DNA of 64,000 nt from Georgenia sp. SYP-B2076 (GCF_003991205.1 NZ_RXOZ01000031.1:124001-188000), one strand, 5' to 3'; positions 50,535-59,196 are shown, numbered from the stretch's first letter. A program made the numbers and translations. The notes: generated by a model not told the origin, from the letters alone.

Positions 50535-52910
50535 ATGTCGAACGTGGTTGCGCGCGGGCCGGGAGCACAGCGGCTCGCGCTCGTGCTGGCGGCGGCCCTC
50601 GCCCTCGTGCTCGCGACGGTGGCCCTGCCGGTGCCCGAGGCGGCGCGCGCGGCCGGTGGGCCGCCGATGGTCGCCGGCGACGACGCGTCGGTCGCGCAGC
50701 CCATCTCCGGTGCCGAGGGCCGGGCGGCCGCGGCGAACTTCGCCTCCGCGGGGCCCGGGGCGCCCGGCGAGGTCGCGCCCTCGTGGTGGAGCTGGACCGC
50801 CCCGGCGTCGGGCACGTTCCGGTTCGGCACCCACGGCAGCGAGATCGACACCGTGCTGGGCATCTACTCCGGCGTGCCGGGCGCGCTGACCGAGGTCGTC
50901 GCCAACGACGACGACGGCGACGTGGGCACCTCCTCGGCGGCCTTCGCGGCCGTCGGCGGCGAGACGTACTACGTCGAGGTCCGCTCCGCCGTCGGCGAGG
51001 CGGGCACGGTGGACCTGGCGTGGCAGCGCGAGCGGCCCGGCCAGGGGCCGGCGGCGGACGCCACCCGCGCCGCCGAGGCGCAGACGACGATCACCGCGGC
51101 GAGCATCCCCGTCTCCGTCAACACGGGCGAGAAGCCCCAGTCGAAACTCTGGCAGCACGACGGGCGGTGGTGGGCCGTCCTGGCGTCCACGTCGGTCTCC
51201 CCCCAGGGCACCTGGCTGTGGCGCCACGACGCCGGCGGCTGGACGAACGTCCTGCGCCTGAGCGACAAGACGACCGTCCGCGCGGACGCCAAGGCCGCCG
51301 GCGGCGTGACACACATCCTGCTCCACGGGCCCTCCAGCGAGCTGGTCTCCATCGAGTACGTCGGCGCCACGCGCTCGTACCGGCCGTGGGGCGGGCGGCC
51401 CGGCGCCACCGCCGTCTCGCTGCCCGGCAGCGAGACCGGGACCATCGACATCGACTCCACCGGCCGCATGTGGCTCGCGTCCGACGGCTCCTCCACGGTG
51501 GAGGTGCGCTACAGCGACGCGCCGTACAAGTCGTTCTCGACGCCGATCACGCTCGCCTCCGGCATCACCGAGGACGACATCGCCGATGTCGCGGCGATGA
51601 ACGGGAAGATCGGGGTGCTGTGGTCGAACCAGGCCTCCCAGCGGTTCGGGTTCCGCACGCACGCCGACGGCGCGAACCCGGAGAGCTGGAGCGGCTCGGA
51701 GGTCCCGGCGAGCCAGTCGGCGCTGGACGTGGGCAACGGCATGGCCGATGACCACCTCAACATCGCCGTCGCCTCGGACGGGACGCTGTACGCGGCGGTG
51801 AAGACCTCCTACGACAGCGCGTCACGGCCGGTGATCGGCCTGCTCGTCCGTCACCCCGACGGCCGGTGGGACCCCCTCCACGAGGTCGACCGGCGCGGCA
51901 CCCGCGGCATCGTGCTGCTGAACGAGCGCGAGCAGACCGTGCGGGTCGCCTACACCGAGGACGTCCAGTTCGGCAAGATCCTCACGAAGACGTCCCCCCT
52001 GCGGGCGATCGACTTCTCGGCGCCCGCCAGCGTCCTGATGAACGGCAGCTACAACAACGTCACCAGCACCAGGGACGCGTGGACCGGCGAGGTCATGCTG
52101 CTCGCCTCCACCGTCTCGGCCGCGGCGAGCGTCACCATCACGGAGGGGGGCGCGCCGGGCCCCGCGCCAGGTCCGGGGCCGGGGCCCGGGCCGGGTCCCG
52201 GGCCGGGTCCCGCGCCGACCCCCCGTCCCTCCGAGGTCGGGTTCTACCTCAACGACTCGTGGACGGGCAGCGCCAACCGCGTCTTCCAGTACGGCTCCCC
52301 CAGCGACCAGGTCCTCGTCGGCGACTGGAACGGCGACGGCGTCGACACCATGGCCGTGCGTCGCGGCAACCTGTTCTACGTCCGCGACTCCAACACGACC
52401 GGCACGGCCGACCGGGTCTTCGCCTACGGCAACCCCGGCGACGCGATCCTCGTGGGCGACTGGAACGGCGACGGCGTCGACACTCTCGCGGTGCGGCGCG
52501 GCAACCAGTTCTTCGTCAAGAACTCCATCAGCACGGGGGTGGCCGACGCGGTGATCGGGTACGGCAACCCGGGCGACGAGGTGCTCGTGGGCGACTGGGA
52601 CGGCAACCGGGTCGACACCCTCGCGGTGCGGCGCGGCAACCAGTTCTTCGTCAAGAACTCCATCAGCACGGGGGTGGCCGACGCGGTGATCGGGTACGGC
52701 AACCCGGGCGACGTCGTGATCGTGGGCGACTGGGACGGCAACCGGGTCGACACCCTCGGCGTGCGCCGGGGCATCACGTACTACCTGAAGAACTCCATGA
52801 GCACCGGGGTGGCCGACCGGACCGTGGCCTACGGCAACCCCGGCGACGAGATCCTGGTCGGCGACTGGAACGACGACCGCGTCGACACCCTCGGGGTGCG
52901 CCGGTCGTGA
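50535..52910 (+). CDS. Secreted multidomain protein with five 45-residue FG-GAP-like repeats
   Basis: A 791-residue exported protein. The signal peptide ends near 38. Residues about 45-165 resemble a bacterial pre-peptidase-like beta domain (SWWSWTAPASGTFRFGTHG; YSGVPGALTEVVANDDDGD). Residues 190-540 look like a beta-propeller-type region without a recognised family. A (GP)n linker follows, then five 45-residue units at about 560-791. Units three and four share an exact DNA duplication with a 135-base period (52498 and 52633), which shows recent tandem copying or gene conversion. GGGAG lies before the ATG at 50535. It has R1 hairpins on both sides and is a paralogue of the genes at 14969, 19951 and 48612. 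No function can be assigned. Confidence 0.82.
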   Translation: MSNVVARGPGAQRLALVLAAALALVLATVALPVPEAARAAGGPPMVAGDDASVAQPISGAEGRAAAANFASAGPGAPGEVAPSWWSWTAPASGTFRFGTHGSEIDTVLGIYSGVPGALTEVVANDDDGDVGTSSAAFAAVGGETYYVEVRSAVGEAGTVDLAWQRERPGQGPAADATRAAEAQTTITAASIPVSVNTGEKPQSKLWQHDGRWWAVLASTSVSPQGTWLWRHDAGGWTNVLRLSDKTTVRADAKAAGGVTHILLHGPSSELVSIEYVGATRSYRPWGGRPGATAVSLPGSETGTIDIDSTGRMWLASDGSSTVEVRYSDAPYKSFSTPITLASGITEDDIADVAAMNGKIGVLWSNQASQRFGFRTHADGANPESWSGSEVPASQSALDVGNGMADDHLNIAVASDGTLYAAVKTSYDSASRPVIGLLVRHPDGRWDPLHEVDRRGTRGIVLLNEREQTVRVAYTEDVQFGKILTKTSPLRAIDFSAPASVLMNGSYNNVTSTRDAWTGEVMLLASTVSAAASVTITEGGAPGPAPGPGPGPGPGPGPGPAPTPRPSEVGFYLNDSWTGSANRVFQYGSPSDQVLVGDWNGDGVDTMAVRRGNLFYVRDSNTTGTADRVFAYGNPGDAILVGDWNGDGVDTLAVRRGNQFFVKNSISTGVADAVIGYGNPGDEVLVGDWDGNRVDTLAVRRGNQFFVKNSISTGVADAVIGYGNPGDVVIVGDWDGNRVDTLGVRRGITYYLKNSMSTGVADRTVAYGNPGDEILVGDWNDDRVDTLGVRRS

Positions 52911-52953
52911 CGCCCGCGCAGGACGTGATGCCCCGCCCGCCCCACATGCCCGC

Positions 52954-53007
52954 GAGCGGTCAAGTCCTCACATCGCGCGGACTTGCGGTGCTAGGACTTG
53001 ACCGCTC
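52954..53007. repeat. R1 hairpin between convergent genes
   Basis: GAGCGGTCAAGTCCT and its exact reverse complement flank a 24-base loop that contains another GGACTTG. It separates the repeat-protein gene from the convergent histidine kinase gene and could terminate both. Confidence 0.85.
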
Positions 53008-53026
53008 ACCGCATGAGGGGGGCGGG

Positions 53027-54349
53027 TCAGCGCCGCCGTCGCCGGCGACCGACGCTGACCAGCGCGCCCTTCGGGAGCACGACGTCCGGGTCCAGCGACT
53101 TGGGCACGGCATTGAGGAAGACGGTGAACACCGGGGGCCGGCGCCGGCTGAGCTCGAGCCGGCCGCCGTCGGCCGCCACCAGGTCGCGGGCCAGCGCGAG
53201 GCCGAGCCCGGTGCCGGAGCCGCCGGAGACGTGCTTGGTGAAGATGTCCGGGGCGAGCTCGTCGTCGACACCCTCGCCCTCGTCGGAGACGTCGATGAAG
53301 ACCCCGTGCCCACCCGGTGCCGCGCGGGTGACCACGCGGGTGGCGCCGCCGCCGTACTTGAGGGAGTTCTCCAGGAGCGTCGCGAGGACCTGCGCGAGGG
53401 CCCCCGGGCTGGCGAGGACGGCGAGGCCCGCGGCGTCCTCGAGCACGAGCTCGCGCTTGGCCTTGCGGTAGGACGGCCGCCACTCCTCGACCTGCTGCGC
53501 GAAGACCTCCTCGAGGTGCACGACCTCGGTGGTGCCGCCGCTCGCCGACCGCGAGGTGTTGAGCAGGTCCTGGACGACGCCGGTGAGCCGCTCGATCTGC
53601 TCGAGGGAGATCCGGGCCTCCTCACGCACCTCCTCCTGCTCGCTCAGGGCGAGGATCTCCTCCAGCCGCATCGACAGCGCGGTCAGCGGGGTGCGGAGCT
53701 GGTGCGAGGCGTCGGCCGCGAACTGGCGCTCGGCGGCGAGCCGCCCGGCCATCCGGTCGGCGGTGCGCACGAGCTCCGCCGCGACCAGGTCGATCTCCTC
53801 CACGCCCGACGGCTTCAGGCGCGGGCGCACCTGCCCGGAGCCGATCTGCTCCGCGGACGCGGCGAGATAGATCAGGGGCGCGGAGAGCTTTCGGGCCTGC
53901 CGGGCGGCGACCATCACGCCGACCGCGAGCGCCACCGCGGAGGCGACCACGACCAGGATGACGATCCGCGCGGCGCGCCACTGCACCTGCGAGGCGTCGA
54001 CGTCCATGCGCACCGTCGCCCCGGACGGCGTGACCTCGCGGGAGCGCATGACCCGGTCGGTGAACCGCGGCCCGGCGGTGTACTCCTGCCCGTCGGGCGC
54101 GCGCACGAGGATCGAGGCCTCGAGGTTGTCCACGCCGCCGACCCACGGCGTGAGCATGTCCTCGTCCAGGACCTCGTCGCGGACCAGCCGCCGCTCGACC
54201 GAGCGGCTGAGCGAGGCCGCGCGCAGGTTCAGCGTGGCGTTCTCCGCGTCCCAGACGAGGATCGCGCCGAACACGGCCATGGGGACGCCCAGCAGCAGCA
54301 CCGCGACCGTGACGGCCACGACGATCATCTGGACCGCGCGGCGGCGCAC
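53027..54349 (-). CDS. Two-component sensor histidine kinase
   Basis: A 440-residue membrane kinase. Two helices (about 8-33 and 128-150) flank an outer sensor of about 95 residues. A HAMP linker is followed by the dimerisation domain with the phosphorylated His216 in ASHQLRTPLTALS. The ATP-binding domain has LLENSLKYGGGATRVVT (N box), DVSDEGEGVDDE (G1) and GGSGTGLGLALARDLV (G2). The GTG start is six bases after the stop codon of the response regulator, so the two are co-translated. The signal is unknown. The C-terminal RRRRRR run is unusual but short. It ends next to an R1 hairpin. Confidence 0.92.
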   Translation of the reverse strand: MRRRAVQMIVVAVTVAVLLLGVPMAVFGAILVWDAENATLNLRAASLSRSVERRLVRDEVLDEDMLTPWVGGVDNLEASILVRAPDGQEYTAGPRFTDRVMRSREVTPSGATVRMDVDASQVQWRAARIVILVVVASAVALAVGVMVAARQARKLSAPLIYLAASAEQIGSGQVRPRLKPSGVEEIDLVAAELVRTADRMAGRLAAERQFAADASHQLRTPLTALSMRLEEILALSEQEEVREEARISLEQIERLTGVVQDLLNTSRSASGGTTEVVHLEEVFAQQVEEWRPSYRKAKRELVLEDAAGLAVLASPGALAQVLATLLENSLKYGGGATRVVTRAAPGGHGVFIDVSDEGEGVDDELAPDIFTKHVSGGSGTGLGLALARDLVAADGGRLELSRRRPPVFTVFLNAVPKSLDPDVVLPKGALVSVGRRRRRR

Positions 54350-54355
54350 GGCGGG

Positions 54356-55042
54356 CTACTCCCCGCTGGTCTCGAACCGGAAGCCCATCCCGCGGACCGT
54401 GGTGATGTACTTCGGGTCGTTGGCGTCGTCGCCGAGCTTGCGGCGCAGCCATGACACGTGCATGTCCAGCGTCTTCGTCGAGCCGGTGGGGTCGGTGCCC
54501 CACACCTCCCGCATGAGGGTCTCGCGCCCGACGACGGAGCCCGCGTCGCGCACGAGCACGCGCAGCAGCTCGAACTCCTTGGCCGTCAGGTGCATCTCGC
54601 GGGTGCCGCGGAAGGCGCGGTGGGCGGCGACGTCCACGCGCACGTCCTGCGCCGTGAGCTCGTCGTCGTCGGTGACGTCGCCCCCGGCGCGGCGCAGCAG
54701 GGCGCGGACGCGGGCGAGCAGCTCGGCCAGGCGGAACGGCTTGGTGACGTAGTCGTCGGCGCCGGCGTCGAGGCCGACGACGAGGTCCACCTCGTCCGCG
54801 CGCGCGGTGAGCACGAGGATCGGCAGGGTCAGCCCCTGCCCGCGGATGTGGCGGGCCACGTCGAGCCCGTCCATGTCCGGCAGACCCAGGTCGAGCACGA
54901 CCAGGTCCGCGCCGTTGAGCAGGTCGTCGAGCGCGGCCTGCCCGGTCCCGTGTGGGCGCACGTCATAGCCTTCTCGGCCCAGGGCACGAGCCAGCGGCTC
55001 CGCGATGGCCGGGTCGTCCTCTACGAGCAGCACGTTAGTCAC
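54356..55042 (-). CDS. OmpR/PhoB-family response regulator
   Basis: A 228-residue DNA-binding regulator, partner of the downstream kinase. The receiver domain has the acidic pair in LLVEDDPA, phosphoacceptor Asp51 in VVLDLGLPDMDG, Thr in VLTARAD and Lys in VTKPF. A winged-helix domain follows from about 130, with LTAKEFELLRVLV and VSWLRRKLGDD. The GTG at 55042 is chosen over the upstream in-frame ATG because TACGAT ends six bases before it, a leaderless signal; TTGACC lies 19 bases further up as a possible -35. Confidence 0.93.
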   Translation of the reverse strand: MTNVLLVEDDPAIAEPLARALGREGYDVRPHGTGQAALDDLLNGADLVVLDLGLPDMDGLDVARHIRGQGLTLPILVLTARADEVDLVVGLDAGADDYVTKPFRLAELLARVRALLRRAGGDVTDDDELTAQDVRVDVAAHRAFRGTREMHLTAKEFELLRVLVRDAGSVVGRETLMREVWGTDPTGSTKTLDMHVSWLRRKLGDDANDPKYITTVRGMGFRFETSGE

Positions 55043-55048
55043 TGTCGC

Positions 55049-55054
55049 ATCGTA
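55049..55054 (-). promoter_or_regulatory. -10 element of the response regulator operon (leaderless)
   Basis: TACGAT on the minus strand followed by six bases and GTG 55042. A TTGACC at 55074-55079 is a possible -35, with a 19-base spacer. Confidence 0.5.
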
Positions 55055-55110
55055 TGCCAAAACGTCAAGTGCGGGTCAAGTCCGTGTCACTGCTGGATGA
55101 CGAGGCGGGC

Positions 55111-55210
55111 CGGGCCCGCGCCGGGGGCGTCAGTCCGGCAGGCGGCGCAGCTCGATGGGCCGGGCCCGCGCCGGGGGCGTCAGTCCGGCAGGCGGCGCAG
55201 CTCGATGGGC
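55111..55210. repeat. Exact 50-bp tandem duplication at the 3' end of the cyclase gene
   Basis: Bases 55111-55160 and 55161-55210 are identical. The unit contains the last 28 bases of the cyclase coding region, its stop codon and the next bases, so a second copy of the stop and of the C-terminal codons lies just downstream of the real end. Confidence 0.95.
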
Positions 55211-56571
55211 TGGACCTCGCCGAGCCCGTGGAGGTCGACGCCCTCGCGCGGGACCATCGTGTACAGCTTCGCGGCGGGGCTGGCGGCCAGGGCGTCCGCG
55301 GTCGGCCGGTCCATGAGGACGCTGCCGGGCGGGGCGACGTCGACCAGGCGCGAGGCGAGGTTGACCGTGGGACCGAAGACGTCCCCGTTGCGGGAGAACA
55401 CCCCGCCCCACACCATCGACGCCCGCACGGGCAGCATGTTCTCCTCGGCCTTGAGCGCCGCCACCAGCCTGACGGCAACCTCGGCGGACACCGTGATGTC
55501 GTCGGCGATGTAGAGGATCGCGTCTCCGATGGTCTTGACGACCCGGCCGCCGCGCGAGGTGATGACGTCGCGGGAGGTGTACTCGAACGTCTGGACCAGG
55601 TCCGCGAGCGCCCGGGTGCCCAGCTCGGTGGAGCGGCGGGTGTACGCGACCATGTCGACGAAGCCGAGGCCGCGCTGGAGCGGCATCCGGTAGGGGTCGC
55701 TGGAGGTGGCGCGGCTGTGGGCGACCTCGGCGTCCGTGCGCGCGATGAGCCCGGCGAGCTGGCGGCGCCAGGAGTAGTCGAGCTGGGACTGCAGGACACC
55801 GGCGATGGTGGTGATCTTGTCCAGCACGACCAGGCGCGCGGAGACGTCGTCGACGTTGCGGTGCCGCACGACCCCCTCGACGAGCGCCTCCGTCTGCCAC
55901 AGCGCGAGCCGGTCGGTCATGTGCGACTGCGCGCGCAGCAGCGAGATGGCGGTGGTGGTGTCGATGACCTCGTCCTCGATCATCGCGCCCATCGTGTGCA
56001 GCGCCTCCACGTCGGCCTCGCCGAACAGCACGGTGTCGTCCTTGACGTTGGGGAAGCCCATGGCCTTCCAGAACGTGCGGGCGAACGGCACGCCCACGCC
56101 TGCCCGCTCGGCCAGCTCCACGATCGTCATGGTGGCCGAGCCGCCGAGGAGGCTGTCGATGCGCGCCGAGACCGTCGACGACGGCGGCTCCTGGGTGTCG
56201 GGCTCGGCGAGGCCGTCGTTGAGGCCGAGGTCGTCGTGGCCGGTGGTCTCGGGGGGCGTGGCGTCGGTGGGGGCCAGGTGGGCGCTGTCGGCCACGTTTC
56301 CTTCCGCCGCCGGGGCGGGCTCAGGGGTCCCGCCGTTGGACGCGGCGGACGACCCGGGGGCAACGCCGCCGTTGAAGCCGGCCGACGACGCTTGGAGGGC
56401 CCCGCCGTCGAAACTGGCGGACCGCCCCGGGGCGGCCCCGCCGTCGAAACTGGCGGACGCCCCCGGGGCGGCCCCGCCGTTGGACGCGGGACCGGAGCCA
56501 GTGGCATGGCCCGCCGCGTGACCCGCTTCCCCGGTCGGGTCGGCTGCGGTCCTGCCTGTGTCCGTACTCAC
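55180..56571 (-). CDS. Class III adenylate cyclase with Rv1264-like N-terminal regulatory domain
   Basis: A 463-residue cytoplasmic enzyme making cyclic AMP. A disordered Gly/Ala/Ser-rich N-terminus (about 1-125, with repeats of the ASFDGGAAPG type) precedes a helical regulatory domain at about 130-275 like that of mycobacterial Rv1264, which inhibits or activates according to pH. The catalytic domain from about 290 has both metal-binding Asp residues (GFVDMVAYTRRS; KTIGDAILY), the substrate Lys in VVKTIGD, and the transition-state Asn and Arg in GPTVNLASRLVDV, so it appears active. The GTG start follows a TACCCT box by six bases. The gene lies beside birA, and its 3' end is duplicated. Confidence 0.9.
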   Translation of the reverse strand: MSTDTGRTAADPTGEAGHAAGHATGSGPASNGGAAPGASASFDGGAAPGRSASFDGGALQASSAGFNGGVAPGSSAASNGGTPEPAPAAEGNVADSAHLAPTDATPPETTGHDDLGLNDGLAEPDTQEPPSSTVSARIDSLLGGSATMTIVELAERAGVGVPFARTFWKAMGFPNVKDDTVLFGEADVEALHTMGAMIEDEVIDTTTAISLLRAQSHMTDRLALWQTEALVEGVVRHRNVDDVSARLVVLDKITTIAGVLQSQLDYSWRRQLAGLIARTDAEVAHSRATSSDPYRMPLQRGLGFVDMVAYTRRSTELGTRALADLVQTFEYTSRDVITSRGGRVVKTIGDAILYIADDITVSAEVAVRLVAALKAEENMLPVRASMVWGGVFSRNGDVFGPTVNLASRLVDVAPPGSVLMDRPTADALAASPAAKLYTMVPREGVDLHGLGEVQPIELRRLPD

Positions 56572-56577
56572 TCCCAG

Positions 56578-56583
56578 AGGGTA
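56578..56583 (-). promoter_or_regulatory. -10 element of the adenylate cyclase gene (leaderless)
   Basis: TACCCT on the minus strand, six bases before GTG 56571. Confidence 0.5.
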
Positions 56584-56734
56584 TCTCGCCGAAGCTTGAC
56601 GCCAGATGAGAGAGGTCCCGGCCTACGCGTCGCAGCGGGCCCGTTCAATGCGGTGGCGGCTCTATGCGGTGGCGGTTCCACGCGGTGGCGGTTCCACGCC
56701 GTGGCGGCCTTCGCAGCACCGCACGGCCCCACCC

Positions 56735-57772
56735 TCAGATGTCGGCGCGCACGTGCAGCACGTCCCCCGCCTGGACGGTGGTCACCTCACCGGCATCCGT
56801 CCGCACGAGCAGCCGCCCCGCGCCGTCGATGTCGGTCGCCGTGCCGGCCACGACCGCGCCGCCGGGCAGCTCCGCGCGCACCGGGCGGCCCATGGTGAGA
56901 CAGGCGGCGCGGACCTCGTCCGCGAGGCCGGCCGCCTCGGCGTCACCGCCCGCCCGCTCCCAGCGCGCCAGCAGATCTGCGAGGTGCGCGCCGACCGCGG
57001 CGAGCGTGTCGTCCACGCTCGGCGCAGTGTCGCCCTCTGCCGGGCCACCGGTCGCGCCGGCCCCAACCGTGGCACCCCCCGTCGCGCGCGCGGCCAGCGC
57101 CAGGGACGTCGCCCAGTCGACCGGCAGCTCCTCCGGGGATTGGCGCACGTTGACACCGATGCCCAGGACGACCGCAGGGAGGTGGTCGCGCGTGTCAGCA
57201 TCGGCGGAGGCGTGGGCGGAGGCGTGGGCGGAGGCGGGGGCGCCGGAGGCCGCGCCTGTATCGGCCGAGGCGAACGCGCCGGAGGCCGCGCCCGCATCGG
57301 AGCGAGCGGCCATGCCGGCCTCGTGCGCGACGACCGCACCCTCGGCGCCACCTGCGGGCAGCAGCACCTCGGCGAGGATGCCGGCGACCTTGCGGTCCCG
57401 GCCCCAGCCCGGCACGTCCTCGTCGCCCGCGCCCACCACGAGGACGTCATTGGGCCACTTGATCCCCGTGCGCACCCCGGCCAGCTCGGCGGTGGCGCGC
57501 TGGACGGCCAGGCCGCCCAGCAGCGTCACCCATGCCAGCCGCTCGGCGGGCACGCGGGGGCGCAGCAGGACGGAGGCGGTGAGCGCGGTGCCGGGCGCGG
57601 TGACCCAGGTGCGCCCGGCGCGACCGCGGCCGGCGTCCTGCTGGTCGGTGACCAGCACCGACAGATGCGGCCAGGCGCCCGGATCGGTCGCCGCCGCGGC
57701 GCGAAGGTCGCTGTTGGTCGAGCCGGTGCGGGCAACGCGCAGCACGCGCGCGAACGGGAAGGTGTCAGCCAT
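56735..57772 (-). CDS. birA: Biotin--[acetyl-CoA carboxylase] ligase
   Basis: A 345-residue class I biotin ligase without a DNA-binding domain. It attaches biotin to the carboxylase carrier protein that works with AccD. The ATP/biotin-binding loop is DAGRGRAGRTWVTAPG, and TGIKWPNDVLV with GILAEVLL are family motifs. VVLGIGVNVRQSPEELP is followed by the C-terminal SH3-like domain ending TTVQAGDVLHV. A loop at about 165-200 is expanded by Ala/Ser/Asp repeats (ASAHASAHASADAD). The ATG at 57772 begins the domain; the frame open upstream runs through tandem repeats. In M. tuberculosis birA (Rv3279c) directly neighbours accD5; here a DUF559 gene intervenes. Confidence 0.92.
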   Translation of the reverse strand: MADTFPFARVLRVARTGSTNSDLRAAAATDPGAWPHLSVLVTDQQDAGRGRAGRTWVTAPGTALTASVLLRPRVPAERLAWVTLLGGLAVQRATAELAGVRTGIKWPNDVLVVGAGDEDVPGWGRDRKVAGILAEVLLPAGGAEGAVVAHEAGMAARSDAGAASGAFASADTGAASGAPASAHASAHASADADTRDHLPAVVLGIGVNVRQSPEELPVDWATSLALAARATGGATVGAGATGGPAEGDTAPSVDDTLAAVGAHLADLLARWERAGGDAEAAGLADEVRAACLTMGRPVRAELPGGAVVAGTATDIDGAGRLLVRTDAGEVTTVQAGDVLHVRADI

Positions 57773-57817
57773 GGGGCCAGCCAACCACTCGTGGGCGTCC
57801 GGCTGCGCGCTCGCCGT

Positions 57818-57939
57818 GACGACCGCACCCATGGACGGCTCAGAGCGCGATCCTCGCGACGATCGCCCCCATGGACGGCTCAGAGCACGGTTCCCGGTGA
57901 CGATTGCGTCCGTGGACCGCCCCCAGGGACGGTCCTCGT
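57818..57939. repeat. About 41-bp tandem repeat, three copies
   Basis: Units start at 57818, 57858 and 57899 with GACGA(C/T)(C/T)GC and share CCATGGACGGCTCAGAG or a variant. The next unit would begin at 57940, exactly where R2 copy C starts (ACGATTGCGCC), so the element's end resembles the repeat unit. Confidence 0.85.
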
Positions 57940-57941
57940 AA

Positions 57942-58032
57942 CGATTGCGCCACAAAGGGGGCTGCTCGAGCACCCTTCCGACTCAGGGTGCGCCAGTTCG
58001 CGGCGCCCGTGTGGGGCCTTTGTGGCGCGATC
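57942..58032. repeat. R2 element, copy C (91 bp)
   Basis: The left end GATTGCGCCACAAAGGGGG and the right end GGCCTTTGTGGCGCGATC pair with two differences. Located 212 bases downstream of the DUF559 stop codon, forming a bracket with copy D on the other side of that gene. Confidence 0.75.
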
Positions 58033-58126
58033 CGCGCACCTGCCCTGCTCGAAGCCCCCGCGACGCGCTCAAGGCCACCGCGCTTGCCCGAAACAGCCGC
58101 CCGCGCCAGTTGCCCGTCCGTCCGCG

Positions 58127-58189
58127 GAGCGCCGCATGTCATCCGCTGAGCGCCGCATGTCATCCGCTGAGCGCCGCATGTCAGAGCGG
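58127..58189. repeat. 21-bp tandem repeat, three copies
   Basis: GAGCGCCGCATGTCATCCGC starts at 58127, 58148 and 58169; the third copy changes near its end. No spacers. Confidence 0.9.
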
Positions 58190-58244
58190 CGGGAGACGAC
58201 CCTGGCCGCCGGGCTTGCCCAGCGCCCGTGGGCATCCGCACGTC

Positions 58245-59165
58245 TCAGAGTCGGGCAAGTGCCCTTCGTACCTCTTCGACCACAAGCTCGGGCCGGTTCA
58301 TGATCTCTTCCGCAGTGAAGCGAAGCACCAGGTAGCCGGCCGCCACGAGGGCGCGGTCACGACGACGGTCCTCGCCGAACTGTCGCCGGCTGGAGTGGAA
58401 GGCGTACCCGTCACACTCGAGGACCACCCGTCCCTCGACGAGAAGATCGACCTCGCCGACCCCGGCGATCACCACACCGGCCCGCACGTCCAGGCCGTCG
58501 GCTCTCAGGATCAGCCGAGCACGGGTCTCGATAGCAGACCGGCTCCGCCTGTCGCACCGGTCGAGCGCCACCCGGGCGTGGGCGCTGCCCGGACCGACCA
58601 GAGCACGCACGAGCTCCTCCTTTCGGATCATGTTCTTGTTGAGGGCGGAGTCCACCACCACGATCGCGTGTTCCTCCGGCTGGCACCGCAGCACTCGCGT
58701 GAGCACCTCGGCGATGGGCGCCAGCGGGACCCGTGGATCCACGGGCCTCGTCCAGGCCGACTCTCGGTGGAGGTAGACCCCGGTGGTGGGACGGGACGGG
58801 CGGGGACGGCAGCCGCGGGACCGGGGCACTGCCAGGTGGACGTGCGCCGGTTCCCTGAGCACCTGGAGTCCATAGAAGCCGGCGGCGCTGACGCACGTGA
58901 CCGTCGCGTTGAACCGTCGGGCCTTGACCAGCGCCGCCTGAGTGTCGGCGGTGGCGAGCCAGCCCGCTCCCAGGTCGAGGACCATGCCTTCCGCGAGCGC
59001 GCTCGCAAGCTCCCGCCGCAGGCGCGCGCTGCGCGCCACGTTGGCGCGCTTGCCCACACCACCGACATCCTGCAGCCGCGCGTAGAGCTCCATCCGACGA
59101 AGGTGGCCGCTGACGCGCATCGGGCGCTCGCCCGCCGACGTTGTCTGTGGATCACACAGAGTCAT
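58245..59165 (-). CDS. DUF559 / AbiEi-like protein (winged helix plus Vsr-type nuclease fold)
   Basis: A 306-residue cytoplasmic protein. The N-terminal 80 or so residues look like the winged helix seen in AbiEi-type antitoxin proteins ([38 protein letters not shown]). A middle domain with [11 protein letters not shown]-type sequence follows. The C-terminal DUF559 domain has [20 protein letters not shown] and [12 protein letters not shown], a PD-(D/E)xK-like pattern related to the Vsr repair endonuclease. The ATG at 59165 has GGGAG seven bases upstream; an ATG at 59120 is an alternative. The gene lies between birA and accD, normally neighbours, and is bracketed by R2 elements C and D. It may be an accessory or selfish gene; activity is unproven. 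Confidence 0.82.
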   Translation of the reverse strand: MTLCDPQTTSAGERPMRVSGHLRRMELYARLQDVGGVGKRANVARSARLRRELASALAEGMVLDLGAGWLATADTQAALVKARRFNATVTCVSAAGFYGLQVLREPAHVHLAVPRSRGCRPRPSRPTTGVYLHRESAWTRPVDPRVPLAPIAEVLTRVLRCQPEEHAIVVVDSALNKNMIRKEELVRALVGPGSAHARVALDRCDRRSRSAIETRARLILRADGLDVRAGVVIAGVGEVDLLVEGRVVLECDGYAFHSSRRQFGEDRRRDRALVAAGYLVLRFTAEEIMNRPELVVEEVRRALARL

Positions 59166-59196
59166 CCCCAGGCTCCCAGGACTGGGGGAGCACTCG

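Larger units (their letters stand above)
57773..58244. other. Repeat-rich gap downstream of the DUF559 gene
   Basis: 472 bases between birA and DUF559. It contains a 41-bp tandem array, R2 copy C and a 21-bp tandem array. No gene was found. Confidence 0.65.

Noticed and set aside
48389-53007. R1 hairpins as ordinary rho-independent terminators only
   Set aside because: Not fully rejected, but they lack U-tracts and the conserved arm sequence recurs far from gene ends (as split or direct copies), which a terminator would not need.
58127-58189. Possible CRISPR or integron attachment site
   Set aside because: A plain 21-bp tandem with no spacers and no integrase gene in the window.
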